The notes under the pieces: model-generated | Database searches by the model: none | Seen by the model: the letters and a program-made list of their open reading frames with translations, nothing else | What the model was told of the DNA's origin: nothing | Position numbers and translations under genes: made by a program | Part shown: positions 6,783 through 13,616 of the stretch, piece after piece | Numbering within the stretch: position 1 is the first letter of the stretch | Layout: each line of letters begins with the position of its first letter | Origin: Thermomicrobiaceae bacterium | Lineage (GTDB): Bacteria; Chloroflexota; Chloroflexia; Thermomicrobiales; Thermomicrobiaceae | Reading direction: 5' to 3' | NCBI GenBank assembly: GCA_007133615.1 | Contig: SLMJ01000230.1 | Location: 1-37,380 of the forward strand | Length of the DNA stretch: 37,380 nt

Positions 6783-7913
6783 ATGGAGCGCCGAATGGCA
6801 GGTCATAACCAGATCCCACAGAACGCATTCAAGGTCCGCCTGGCTATCCTGCTAGCGCGGATGCTGAGCCGATTCCTCTGGATGTTCAGTCTTCGTGCCC
6901 TGTATCGTCTGGCCGACGTCGGCGGCCTGATGTTCTACCTGCTGTTTCCGACCTATCGCGAGAATGTGATGTCCAATCTGTCCCACGTGGTTGGTTCAGA
7001 TGTGTCTGAGCGGGAACTACGCCGGCTTACCCGGAGCGCGTTTCGGACAAGTGCCCGGAATTTTGCGGACCTGACGCGGGTTCCGCACATATCCGAGGAA
7101 GAGTTCGTCGCATCGGTTCGTAGTAATCCAGGAGGCCTCGAAACGCTGGATAAGCTCGCGGAGAGTGGTCGGGGTGTGGTGCTGGTCACTGCTCACTTTG
7201 GCGCGTTCGACTACGTCGGACAGATTCTCTGGTTGAAAGGTTACAAGCTGACATCACTGACGGCGAGAACTGTTCCGGAGTTCATCGATGCGGCCGTTTC
7301 CTACCTGCGCGGGGCCCGAGGCGCAAAGATGGAGCCGGCAACCCCGGGGGGCGTACGGCGAGTCCTGATGTCATTAAAGCGTGGCGAGTTGATCGGCATT
7401 GTCGCTGACCGGGACTTCTTTCAGAACGGCAAGCCGGTCACATTTTTTGGCAAGCGCACCACGTTGCCTCCCGGACCGATTCGTATTGCCAGGGATGCCG
7501 GCGCTCCGGTCGTGGCCTGTTTCGCGCGACGGGACCGCGAGGGTTACTACTTCGAGGTCGAGGAGCCGTTCATGGTCCCAAAAACGGAGGATGCCGAGGG
7601 GGACATTCGTAAAGGGCTGGAGCGCCTGGTAGCGGTGTTTGAGCGGCACTTGCGAGAGGCTCCGGATCAGTGGGTGATGTTCCAGCGCGTCTGGACGGAG
7701 ACCCCCCAGCAACCAGTGCGCGTATTTCCGATCGGTTCTCCCTTGCACGGCCGGATTCTGGGACCATCGGACGAGGAACGGGGCCCGCTGACGGCACCGG
7801 CTCCGGAACGGCAAGAGGCGCAACTCCCGGAAAAAGCTGCGCCTCGCTCCGTACTCGCCTGGATTCGTCGGTCGCTCAACCGGGTCCGGCAGGACCCTAG
7901 CGGAAGTTCGTGA
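6783..7913 (+). CDS. LpxL/HtrB/PatA-type lysophospholipid acyltransferase
   Basis: The protein belongs to the lipid A/PIM acyltransferase superfamily (LABLAT). A hydrophobic N-terminal segment (LWMFSLRALYRLADVGG, then LMFYLLFPTYRENVMSNL) is followed by the catalytic H-x4-D motif HFGAFD (about 7193-7210). Further family motifs are GIVADRDFF, VTFFGKRTTLPPGPIRIA and PDQWVMFQRVW. A Pro/Arg-rich tail extends beyond the fold. Acyl donor and acceptor cannot be read from sequence; the neighbours suggest a phospholipid-derived acceptor. In mycobacteria, PgsA1 is encoded next to a related acyltransferase (PatA). The frame also opens at GTG 6747, inside the HAD gene; ATG 6783 and ATG 6795 (GGAG 6 nt upstream) are better starts. 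The 3' end overlaps yajQ tail to tail by 17 bp. Confidence 0.87.
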   Translation: MERRMAGHNQIPQNAFKVRLAILLARMLSRFLWMFSLRALYRLADVGGLMFYLLFPTYRENVMSNLSHVVGSDVSERELRRLTRSAFRTSARNFADLTRVPHISEEEFVASVRSNPGGLETLDKLAESGRGVVLVTAHFGAFDYVGQILWLKGYKLTSLTARTVPEFIDAAVSYLRGARGAKMEPATPGGVRRVLMSLKRGELIGIVADRDFFQNGKPVTFFGKRTTLPPGPIRIARDAGAPVVACFARRDREGYYFEVEEPFMVPKTEDAEGDIRKGLERLVAVFERHLREAPDQWVMFQRVWTETPQQPVRVFPIGSPLHGRILGPSDEERGPLTAPAPERQEAQLPEKAAPRSVLAWIRRSLNRVRQDPSGSS

Positions 7914-8388
7914 ACTGCAGGGGAATGGAGTAATCAGACTCCTTCATTGCCTGGATGACTTCCTGCAGGTCGTCCTTATTCTTGGATGAGACGCGGACGA
8001 CGTCTCCCTGGATCTGCGCGGTGACCTTCTTGAAGTCAGATCGGATCTGCTTGCTGATCTGCTTGGCCGTATCCTCGGGAATTCCGCGCTTCAGCTTGAT
8101 GACCTGTCGGACCTTGCCACCAGCCGCGGACTCTTCCTTCTGATAATCGAGGATCTTCAGGGATAGCCCTCGCTGAATGACCTTCCCCTGAAACACACTG
8201 TCGACCTGACCGAGCGTGAAATCGGTGTCAGTTGTAATGATGACTTCGTCTTTATTGTGCTCGATCTCCGTCGGTGTGCTCTTGAGGTCGTACCGTGTTC
8301 GGACTTCACGGAGGGTCTGATCAACAGCGTTGGTCAGTTCCTGCTGATCAAAATCGGACACGATATCAAATGAACTGGTCGATGCCAC
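7897..8388 (-). CDS. yajQ: YajQ family (DUF520) nucleotide-binding protein
   Basis: The protein has 163 residues, the normal family length, and resembles YajQ throughout: FDIVSDFDQQELTNAVDQ at the N-terminus, IQRGLSLKILDYQKEESAAG in the middle, and KVTAQIQGDVVRVSSKNKDD then LQEVIQAMK at the C-terminus. YajQ proteins have two ferredoxin-like domains; Xanthomonas and Pseudomonas members bind cyclic di-GMP, and whether this one does is not visible. The start is GTG (8388-8386) with AAAGGAA/GGGTAGG upstream. It converges with the acyltransferase gene and overlaps its end, and lies about 60 bp downstream of the nfeD-like gene on the same strand, so the two may be co-transcribed. Confidence 0.94.
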   Translation of the reverse strand: MASTSSFDIVSDFDQQELTNAVDQTLREVRTRYDLKSTPTEIEHNKDEVIITTDTDFTLGQVDSVFQGKVIQRGLSLKILDYQKEESAAGGKVRQVIKLKRGIPEDTAKQISKQIRSDFKKVTAQIQGDVVRVSSKNKDDLQEVIQAMKESDYSIPLQFTNFR

Positions 8389-8450
8389 AGGCCTACCCGT
8401 TCCTTTCCGTATCGAGAAAACGCATTGAAACCGTTTAGAACAATCAGGTA

Positions 8451-9878
8451 TCAGTACCCGGGTTCCGGAGGGCGTTCGAGTGATGCACTCGGAGACTGCT
8501 CTTCCCCGGCGACGTCGTCAATCGGCTCGACATAGAGGATCCCGCGATCCATCTGTTCGACGTGCACCTCGGTTCCGGTGTCTATTTGCCCAGAGGACGA
8601 AACAGCGGACCACTCCTGTTCCAGAATCCGGACGACGCCTCGCGGGTTGAGTGCTTCGATCACGACGCCGGTTTGTCCAGTGAGATCGAGCGGCTGGAAT
8701 TGCACCTGACTCTGCCTGGCCCGGAATACCGCACGCAAAGTGATCAACAGCACGATAACCCAGCCAACCATGGTACCAACCATCACCCATGTGTTCACAC
8801 TGACATCCGGTGCGAAGGCGGACATCGCTCCCCATGGCCGATAGAGTGACAGCGATCCGGCAACGTAGGCGACAAGGCCGAATGCGCCGGCGACTCCGAT
8901 CCAGGGTGTGCGTAACTCGGCGATGAACAGGACGGTTGCCAGCAACATCAGCGCCAGCCCGAACCAGGATACTGGCAGGTTTCCGAGTGCGACAAACGCC
9001 AGTGCAAGGCAGACGACCGCCGGGATTCCGGCAATAAGCCGCCCCGGCGTGAACAATTCAACAATCAACAGGAGCAGCCCAGCGCTAAGCAGGGCGTAAG
9101 CGGCCGATGGATGCGTAATTGCCCGAAGTGTGATTTCCCACCACGTCAGGGAGATTTCAATCAGGCGGGCGCCTTCGGTGTTGATCTCGATCGAGCCCGC
9201 CGTCGTCTGCACCAACTCACCGTGCAATGACATCAACGCGTCGTACTCGGTTTCCGCGATCGCATCCACGACTTCCTGCTGCAGCGCCTCCTCGGCCGTG
9301 AAGATCGCCTGCTGTTCGACGATCGCTTCGACGCGTTCCGGGTCCCGGCCACGGATCAATGCGGTCCGATTGGCGATGCTGGATGCGAAGGAGATGCGCT
9401 GCTCACGTTCTTCCGGGCTGATCAGGTCGGTCATCGCCGGGGGTGGAGATGAGCCAATCGTGGCTTCAGGATGTATGACGGTTTTGTTTGCGGCGAGGGT
9501 GATGAGAAACGCGCCGGCCAGTGCCTGTGATTCCGGCTCCGGTCCGACATAGGCAATCACCGGGATTTCGCTTCCGAGAATCGCCTGGTTCAGTCTCCGG
9601 ACAGCCCGGTCCAGACCGCCCGGCGAGTTGACCTTGAGCAGGAGCGCGTCTGCGTTCTGGTTCTCGGCACGTTCCAGGACCCGAATGGTGTGATCGGCGG
9701 TCAGTTCGCTGAAAATGCCGTTGAGCTCGGCGACATAGATGCGGGACTGCTGTGCCGAGGACTGCTGCGTCGGCAACGCTGCGAAGATCAATGCGGCAAT
9801 TGTGAAGGCAAGGATTAGATGAATGCCGACGGTGAAGCCCGACCAGCGGCCAGTTGTTGTTTCTCCATTTGCCGCCAT
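8451..9878 (-). CDS. Long-form NfeD membrane protein with ClpP-class serine-protease-like domain (active site apparently degenerate)
   Basis: The order is a signal/anchor helix (HLILAFTIAALIFAAL), a ClpP/crotonase-fold domain (RIYVAELNGIF, ADALLLKVNSPGGL, NKTVIHPEATIGSSPPP, FTAEEALQQEVVDAI), four to five membrane helices, and a C-terminal NfeD OB-fold (LTGQTGVVIEALNPRGVVRI). NfeD proteins work in membrane quality control, often beside stomatin-like proteins; no stomatin gene is seen here. In active homologues the nucleophile lies in '..SAG.' and a Lys precedes '..LT.EEAL'. Here these positions read ALAG and VEQQAIFTAEEAL, so both catalytic residues seem absent. The frame extends to TTG 9986, but ATG 9878 has GGAAGG upstream and places the signal helix normally. 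The protein is 475 residues from this start. Confidence 0.85.
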   Translation of the reverse strand: MAANGETTTGRWSGFTVGIHLILAFTIAALIFAALPTQQSSAQQSRIYVAELNGIFSELTADHTIRVLERAENQNADALLLKVNSPGGLDRAVRRLNQAILGSEIPVIAYVGPEPESQALAGAFLITLAANKTVIHPEATIGSSPPPAMTDLISPEEREQRISFASSIANRTALIRGRDPERVEAIVEQQAIFTAEEALQQEVVDAIAETEYDALMSLHGELVQTTAGSIEINTEGARLIEISLTWWEITLRAITHPSAAYALLSAGLLLLIVELFTPGRLIAGIPAVVCLALAFVALGNLPVSWFGLALMLLATVLFIAELRTPWIGVAGAFGLVAYVAGSLSLYRPWGAMSAFAPDVSVNTWVMVGTMVGWVIVLLITLRAVFRARQSQVQFQPLDLTGQTGVVIEALNPRGVVRILEQEWSAVSSSGQIDTGTEVHVEQMDRGILYVEPIDDVAGEEQSPSASLERPPEPGY

Positions 9879-9986
9879 GGTGAACCGGCCTTCCAGCGCT
9901 CGCCAGAGAGCGACGATGGGATCGACGTGTCTGCAATGGTAACTGATCAGTGAGGGCGGGTCACCTGCTGACGCTGCTATTTTCAA

Positions 9987-10053
9987 TTGACTCGATTCGG
10001 GAACTATGCTAGCATTTCTGAGCTCGACGGTGCGCCCGTCGGAGCGCTACAAT
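9987..10053 (+). promoter_or_regulatory. Two candidate promoters for the T-box/tRNA-Ala/leuS transcript
   Basis: Promoter A is TTGACT (9987-9992), 17 bp, TAGCAT (10010-10015), predicting a start near 10022. Promoter B is TCGACG (10024-10029), 18 bp, TACAAT (10048-10053), predicting a start near 10060, immediately before the first conserved T-box nucleotides. B fits the usual short distance between start site and Stem I. The 352-bp gap between the nfeD-like start (9878) and the tRNA (10231) therefore holds the promoters and the 5' half of the riboswitch; nothing protein-coding is supported there. Confidence 0.5.
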
Positions 10054-10230
10054 TATGAACTGGCGATGATCGGGAGTAGTACATCGCCGCGGCGAACAGC
10101 GAGTTGCCGGTTGGTGTGAGGCAACGATACGCACGCGGAGTGGAACTCGCCCGGGAGCTGTTCCGGTAAGTCTGATTCAGCCGGAACCGGTTGACCACCG
10201 TTAGATGGTTGCCGAGTGGGTAGATAGCTC

Positions 10231-10303
10231 GGGGCTGTAGCTCAGTTGGGAGAGCACAACACTGGCAGTGTTGGGGTCAGGGGTTCGAGTCCCCTCAGCT
10301 CCA
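10231..10303 (+). tRNA. tRNA-Ala (anticodon GGC)
   Basis: The 73-nt cloverleaf is complete: acceptor 10231-10237 with 10296-10302, D stem GCTC/GAGC, anticodon stem CAACA/TGTTG, loop CTGGCAG (anticodon GGC at 10264-10266, U33 and A37 in place), and T arm AGGGG-TTCGAGT-CCCCT. The acceptor stem contains the G3:U70 wobble pair, the major alanine identity determinant, and the discriminator is A73. CCA is not encoded (CTT follows). There are no mismatches, so it should be functional. Its location is unusual: it lies inside the leuS T-box leader, 22 bp before the T-box motif. No well-spaced private promoter is seen; TTGACC (10191) and TAGATA (10221) are 24 bp apart. Confidence 0.97.
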
Positions 10304-10345
10304 CTTCATGAACCATCTACCAACCAGGGTGGTACCGCGGAACTG

Positions 10346-10381
10346 GCCTTTCGTCCCTGTACAGGGATGAGGGGCTTTTTT
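10346..10381 (+). terminator. T-box intrinsic terminator / antiterminator switch
   Basis: GCCTTTCGTCCCTG (10346-10359) pairs across a 2-nt TA (in practice a larger loop) with CAGGGATGAGGGGC (10362-10375) as a continuous stem including G-U pairs, followed by six T. The segment GTCCCT (10353-10358) can instead pair with AGGG of the T-box motif (10326-10329) to form the antiterminator. The two structures are therefore mutually exclusive. For the embedded tRNA-Ala this is also the natural 3' terminator. Confidence 0.93.
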
Positions 10382-10437
10382 CGTTTTCCGGGACATTGTT
10401 TGGACGCATCTGTTTCAGTATCGACAGGAGGATCCCG

Positions 10438-12918
10438 GTGTCATCAACAGCTGAAGCTCGATCCAGAGCAAAACAGTACGACGCCAGCGCCATCGAACAG
10501 AAATGGCAACAGGCCTGGGAAGAGGCCCAGCTGTACCGGACGCCGGACGAGTCCGAGCGACCGAAGTGGTACGCGGTCACGATGTACCCCTACCCCTCCG
10601 GAGACCTGCACATCGGGCACTGGTACGCGATGGTGCCATCGGACGCAGCGGCCCGGTTCAAGCGGATGAACGGCTACAACGTGCTGTTTCCGATGGGGTT
10701 CGATGCGTTCGGCCTGCCTGCCGAGAACGCTGCCATCCAGCGCAACATCCATCCGCATTCCTGGACAATGGCGAATATCGAGAACATGCGCCGGCAGATG
10801 CGGTCGATGGGTACGATGTTCGACTGGGATCGGGAAGTCATCACCTGCCTGCCGGACTACTATAAGTGGAACCAGTGGCTGTTCCTGCAGTTCATGAAAC
10901 ACGATCTGGCGTATCAGGCAAAAGCGCCGGTCTGGTGGTGTCCGCAGTGTCAGACGGTTCTGGCAAACGAGCAGGTTATTGAGGGCGAATGTGAACGCTG
11001 CCACAGTGAAGTGAGCCGACGCGATCTGACGCAGTGGTTCTTTCGAATTACCAACTACGCCGAGGAGTTGCTGGATTTCACCACGATTGACTGGCCGGAT
11101 CGCGTGGTCACCATGCAGCGGAACTGGATTGGCCGTTCCGAAGGCGCCCGGGTGACCTTCCGCAGCGAGCAGGATGATCCGATCGAGGTCTTCACGACCC
11201 GACCCGATACGCTGTGGGGCGCGACCTTCATGGTGCTGGCGCCCGAGCATCCGTTGGTGGAGAAACTCACGACGGACTCTCAGCGTGAAGATGTCGAGAA
11301 TTACGTGGCCTGGGCTCGCCGGCAAACGGAGATCCAGCGAACGAGCACGGAGAACGACAAGACCGGCGTGTTCATCGGCGCCTATGCGGTCAACCCGGTG
11401 AACGACGAGCGGATCCCGATCTGGATCGCTGATTACGTTCTGATGGGCTACGGAACCGGCGCCATCATGGCCGTTCCTGCGCATGACCAGCGCGACTTCG
11501 AGTTCGCCAAACAGTTCGACCTGTCAATCCGGGTCGTCATCAAGCCTGAAGACGAAGATCTGGACGCAGAAATGATGACCGAGGCCTATCCAGACGAAGG
11601 CGTTATGGTCAACTCTGCGCATTTCGACGGTACGCCAACCGCAGACGGCGAGGCGGTCTCAAAGGTAATCGAATGGCTGGATGAGCAGGAACGTGGGCGT
11701 GGCGAGATCAACTACCGATTCCACGACTGGCTGGTCTCCCGGCAGCGATACTGGGGTACGCCGATTCCGATTGTCTACTGCGACGCCTGCGGAACAGTCC
11801 CCGTGCCAGAGGAAGACTTGCCGGTGCTGCTGCCCGAGGATGCGGAGTTCAAGCCAACTGGCGAATCTCCATTGAAGACGCACGAGAGCTTCTTCAATAC
11901 AACTTGCCCGAGCTGTGGCGCGGCTGCTACCCGCGAGACCGACACACTGGATACGTTCGTCGACTCCTCGTGGTATCAGTACCGCTACCTGAATCCGCAC
12001 TATGAGGACGGTCCCGTTGATCCCGAGAAGGCCGCCGAATGGCTGCCGGTCGATCAGTACACTGGCGGCATCGAGCACGCGACGATGCACCTGCTGTACA
12101 CACGGTTCTTCACCAAGGCGATGCGGGACATCGGGCTGTTGAACATCGACGAACCGTTCACCCGGCTCTACAACCAGGGCATCATTCTGGGTGAAGACAG
12201 CGAGAAGATGTCCAAGAGCCGCGGCAACGTCGTGGATCCGGACGAACTGGTGGATGAGCTGGGCGCCGATCTGGTGCGGCTCTACCTGATGTTCATTGCT
12301 CCGTGGGACCAGGGTGGTCCGTGGAATCCGCGTGGCATCGCTGGAATTGACCGATTCGTCCGCCGGGTCTGGTCCATTACAGACGAGACAGCTGATGCTG
12401 CCGGCGACGGTGACGTTGATGCTGACGTTGAACAGGACCTGAAGAAGAGCCTGCACAAGACCATCAAGGTGGTCGGTGATGACCTGGGCAGCTTCGAGTT
12501 CAACACCATGGTTGCCCGGCTGATGGAGTTTATCAACGATCTCTACCAGTTGCGTGAGCGTGGGGCGGTCGCTTCCCCGGTCTGGCGCGAGGCGCTTGAA
12601 TCACTGGCGCTGATGCTGGCGCCGAGCGCTCCGCATCTGGCGGAAGAGCTCTGGCACCGACTGGGGCGTGAATTCAGCATCCACCAGCAGGCCTGGCCAT
12701 CCTACGATGAAGCGCTGACGGTCGAGGATACGGTTGAACTGGCCGTGCAGATCAACGGCAAGGTTCGCGATCGGATCGAAACGGCTATCGACGCCGGCGA
12801 AGAGGCTGTTGTGCAGCAGGCGATGGCCAGTGAGCGTGTGCAGGAGTCGGTTGGAGACAAACAGATACGTAAGGTGATCTACGTCCCCGGCCGGATTCTG
12901 AACATCGTAGTAGGTTAG
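10438..12918 (+). CDS. leuS: Leucyl-tRNA synthetase
   Basis: LeuRS is a class I synthetase that charges tRNA-Leu. The protein has 826 residues from GTG 10438. That start is chosen because AGGAGG (10426-10431) is correctly spaced; the frame also opens at TTG 10396, which would fall just after the terminator. Motifs in order: YPYPSGDLHIGHWYAM (HIGH), a zinc-like CPQC...CERC element, the CP1 editing domain with TTRPDTLWGATFMVLAPEHP and YGTGAIMAVPAHDQRD, RQRYWGTPIPIVYC, FVDSSWYQYRYLNP, EKMSKSRGNVVDP (KMSKS), then the anticodon-binding and C-terminal domains ending QIRKVIYVPGRILNIVVG. It is controlled by the upstream T-box and is followed closely by uridine kinase and an aminotransferase. Confidence 0.98.
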   Translation: MSSTAEARSRAKQYDASAIEQKWQQAWEEAQLYRTPDESERPKWYAVTMYPYPSGDLHIGHWYAMVPSDAAARFKRMNGYNVLFPMGFDAFGLPAENAAIQRNIHPHSWTMANIENMRRQMRSMGTMFDWDREVITCLPDYYKWNQWLFLQFMKHDLAYQAKAPVWWCPQCQTVLANEQVIEGECERCHSEVSRRDLTQWFFRITNYAEELLDFTTIDWPDRVVTMQRNWIGRSEGARVTFRSEQDDPIEVFTTRPDTLWGATFMVLAPEHPLVEKLTTDSQREDVENYVAWARRQTEIQRTSTENDKTGVFIGAYAVNPVNDERIPIWIADYVLMGYGTGAIMAVPAHDQRDFEFAKQFDLSIRVVIKPEDEDLDAEMMTEAYPDEGVMVNSAHFDGTPTADGEAVSKVIEWLDEQERGRGEINYRFHDWLVSRQRYWGTPIPIVYCDACGTVPVPEEDLPVLLPEDAEFKPTGESPLKTHESFFNTTCPSCGAAATRETDTLDTFVDSSWYQYRYLNPHYEDGPVDPEKAAEWLPVDQYTGGIEHATMHLLYTRFFTKAMRDIGLLNIDEPFTRLYNQGIILGEDSEKMSKSRGNVVDPDELVDELGADLVRLYLMFIAPWDQGGPWNPRGIAGIDRFVRRVWSITDETADAAGDGDVDADVEQDLKKSLHKTIKVVGDDLGSFEFNTMVARLMEFINDLYQLRERGAVASPVWREALESLALMLAPSAPHLAEELWHRLGREFSIHQQAWPSYDEALTVEDTVELAVQINGKVRDRIETAIDAGEEAVVQQAMASERVQESVGDKQIRKVIYVPGRILNIVVG

Positions 12919-12945
12919 TCGGCGTCAACCGGAATCGGAATCGAT

Positions 12946-13596
12946 ATGAGTCTGCCGGACAACAACCCTCCTGACTCCGGAGCCATCCCGATTATCGGCA
13001 TTGCCGGCGGGACAGGCTCCGGAAAGACCACGATCACGACTGCGATTCAGGAAGCGATCGGTCCGGACCGGGTCACGCTGATTTCCCACGACTCGTACTA
13101 CCGTGATCGATCGGACCTGACTGCCGACGAGCGTGCCAACCTGAACTTCGATCATCCAGAGAGTCTTGAGACCGAGTTGCTGGTCGAGCACCTCGATCTG
13201 CTCGTCAGAGGTAACTCCGTTCGAATTCCTGTGTACGATTTCGTCGAACACCGGCGGAATACCGAGACCGAGCTTGCCGAACCGAGGGACGTCATTCTGG
13301 TGGAAGGTGTTCTGGCACTGGTAGACCCCGAACTGAGATCCCGGATGTCCCTCTGCATCTTCGTGGATACCGACGATGACATCCGGTTCATTCGGCGACT
13401 GCAACGCGACGTGACTGAACGCAGCCGCTCGGTTCAGTCGGTGGTGTCTCAATACCTCGCGACCGTCCGCCCAATGCATATCCAGTTCGTTGCCCCGAGC
13501 AGGCAGCATGCCGATGTCATTGTGCCGGAAGGCGGCTACAATGCTCGGGCAACTGACATGATCTGCAGTCAGATCCGATCCATGGCTGCCCGATAA
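12946..13596 (+). CDS. udk: Uridine kinase family protein
   Basis: The enzyme phosphorylates uridine/cytidine to UMP/CMP in pyrimidine salvage. The protein has 216 residues. The P-loop IAGGTGSGKTT is near the N-terminus. Other family features are SHDSYYRD, NFDHPESLETELLVEHLDLL, IPVYDFVEHRR and VILVEGVLAL (Walker B-like), followed by the lid RRLQRDVTERSRSVQSVVSQ and VRPMHIQFVAPSR. The start is ATG 12946, 28 bp after leuS, so it is probably co-transcribed; its ribosome-binding site is weak (CGGAAT). Members of this family sometimes act on other substrates, but the segments above are typical of Udk. Confidence 0.92.
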   Translation: MSLPDNNPPDSGAIPIIGIAGGTGSGKTTITTAIQEAIGPDRVTLISHDSYYRDRSDLTADERANLNFDHPESLETELLVEHLDLLVRGNSVRIPVYDFVEHRRNTETELAEPRDVILVEGVLALVDPELRSRMSLCIFVDTDDDIRFIRRLQRDVTERSRSVQSVVSQYLATVRPMHIQFVAPSRQHADVIVPEGGYNARATDMICSQIRSMAAR

Positions 13597-13616
13597 TAGC
13601 GAGAGGGACGAACTGA

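Larger units (their letters stand above)
10060..10381 (+). promoter_or_regulatory. T-box riboswitch (Leu specifier CUC) controlling leuS, with an embedded tRNA
   Basis: A T-box leader senses uncharged tRNA through a specifier codon and the tRNA NCCA end, and then allows readthrough into the synthetase gene. Visible elements: the Stem I 5' motif GATGATCGGGAGTAGTA (10066-10082); the distal AG-bulge/GNUG motif AGCGAG...GGTGTGAG with stem TTGCC/GGCAA (about 10099-10124); specifier context GGAACTCGCCCGGGAG with CTC at 10146-10148; hairpin GTTCCGG/CCGGAAC (about 10160-10187); the T-box AGGGTGGTACCGCGG (10326-10340) whose TGGT can pair with ACCA; and an overlapping terminator. CUC is a Leu codon and leuS follows, so specificity agrees with the gene. 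Stem III is replaced by helix 10202-10210/10311-10319 enclosing a complete tRNA-Ala gene. Confidence 0.88.

Noticed and set aside
9879-9986. Longer N-terminus for the NfeD-like protein from TTG 9986
   Set aside because: It would put 36 non-conserved residues before the signal helix; ATG 9878 has a GGAAGG ribosome-binding site.
10211-10230. GCCGAGTGGGTAGATAGCTC looked like part of a tRNA-Leu/Ser D-arm next to the tRNA-Ala
   Set aside because: No acceptor, anticodon or T arm can be completed around it; it lies in the arm between the clamp helix and the tRNA.
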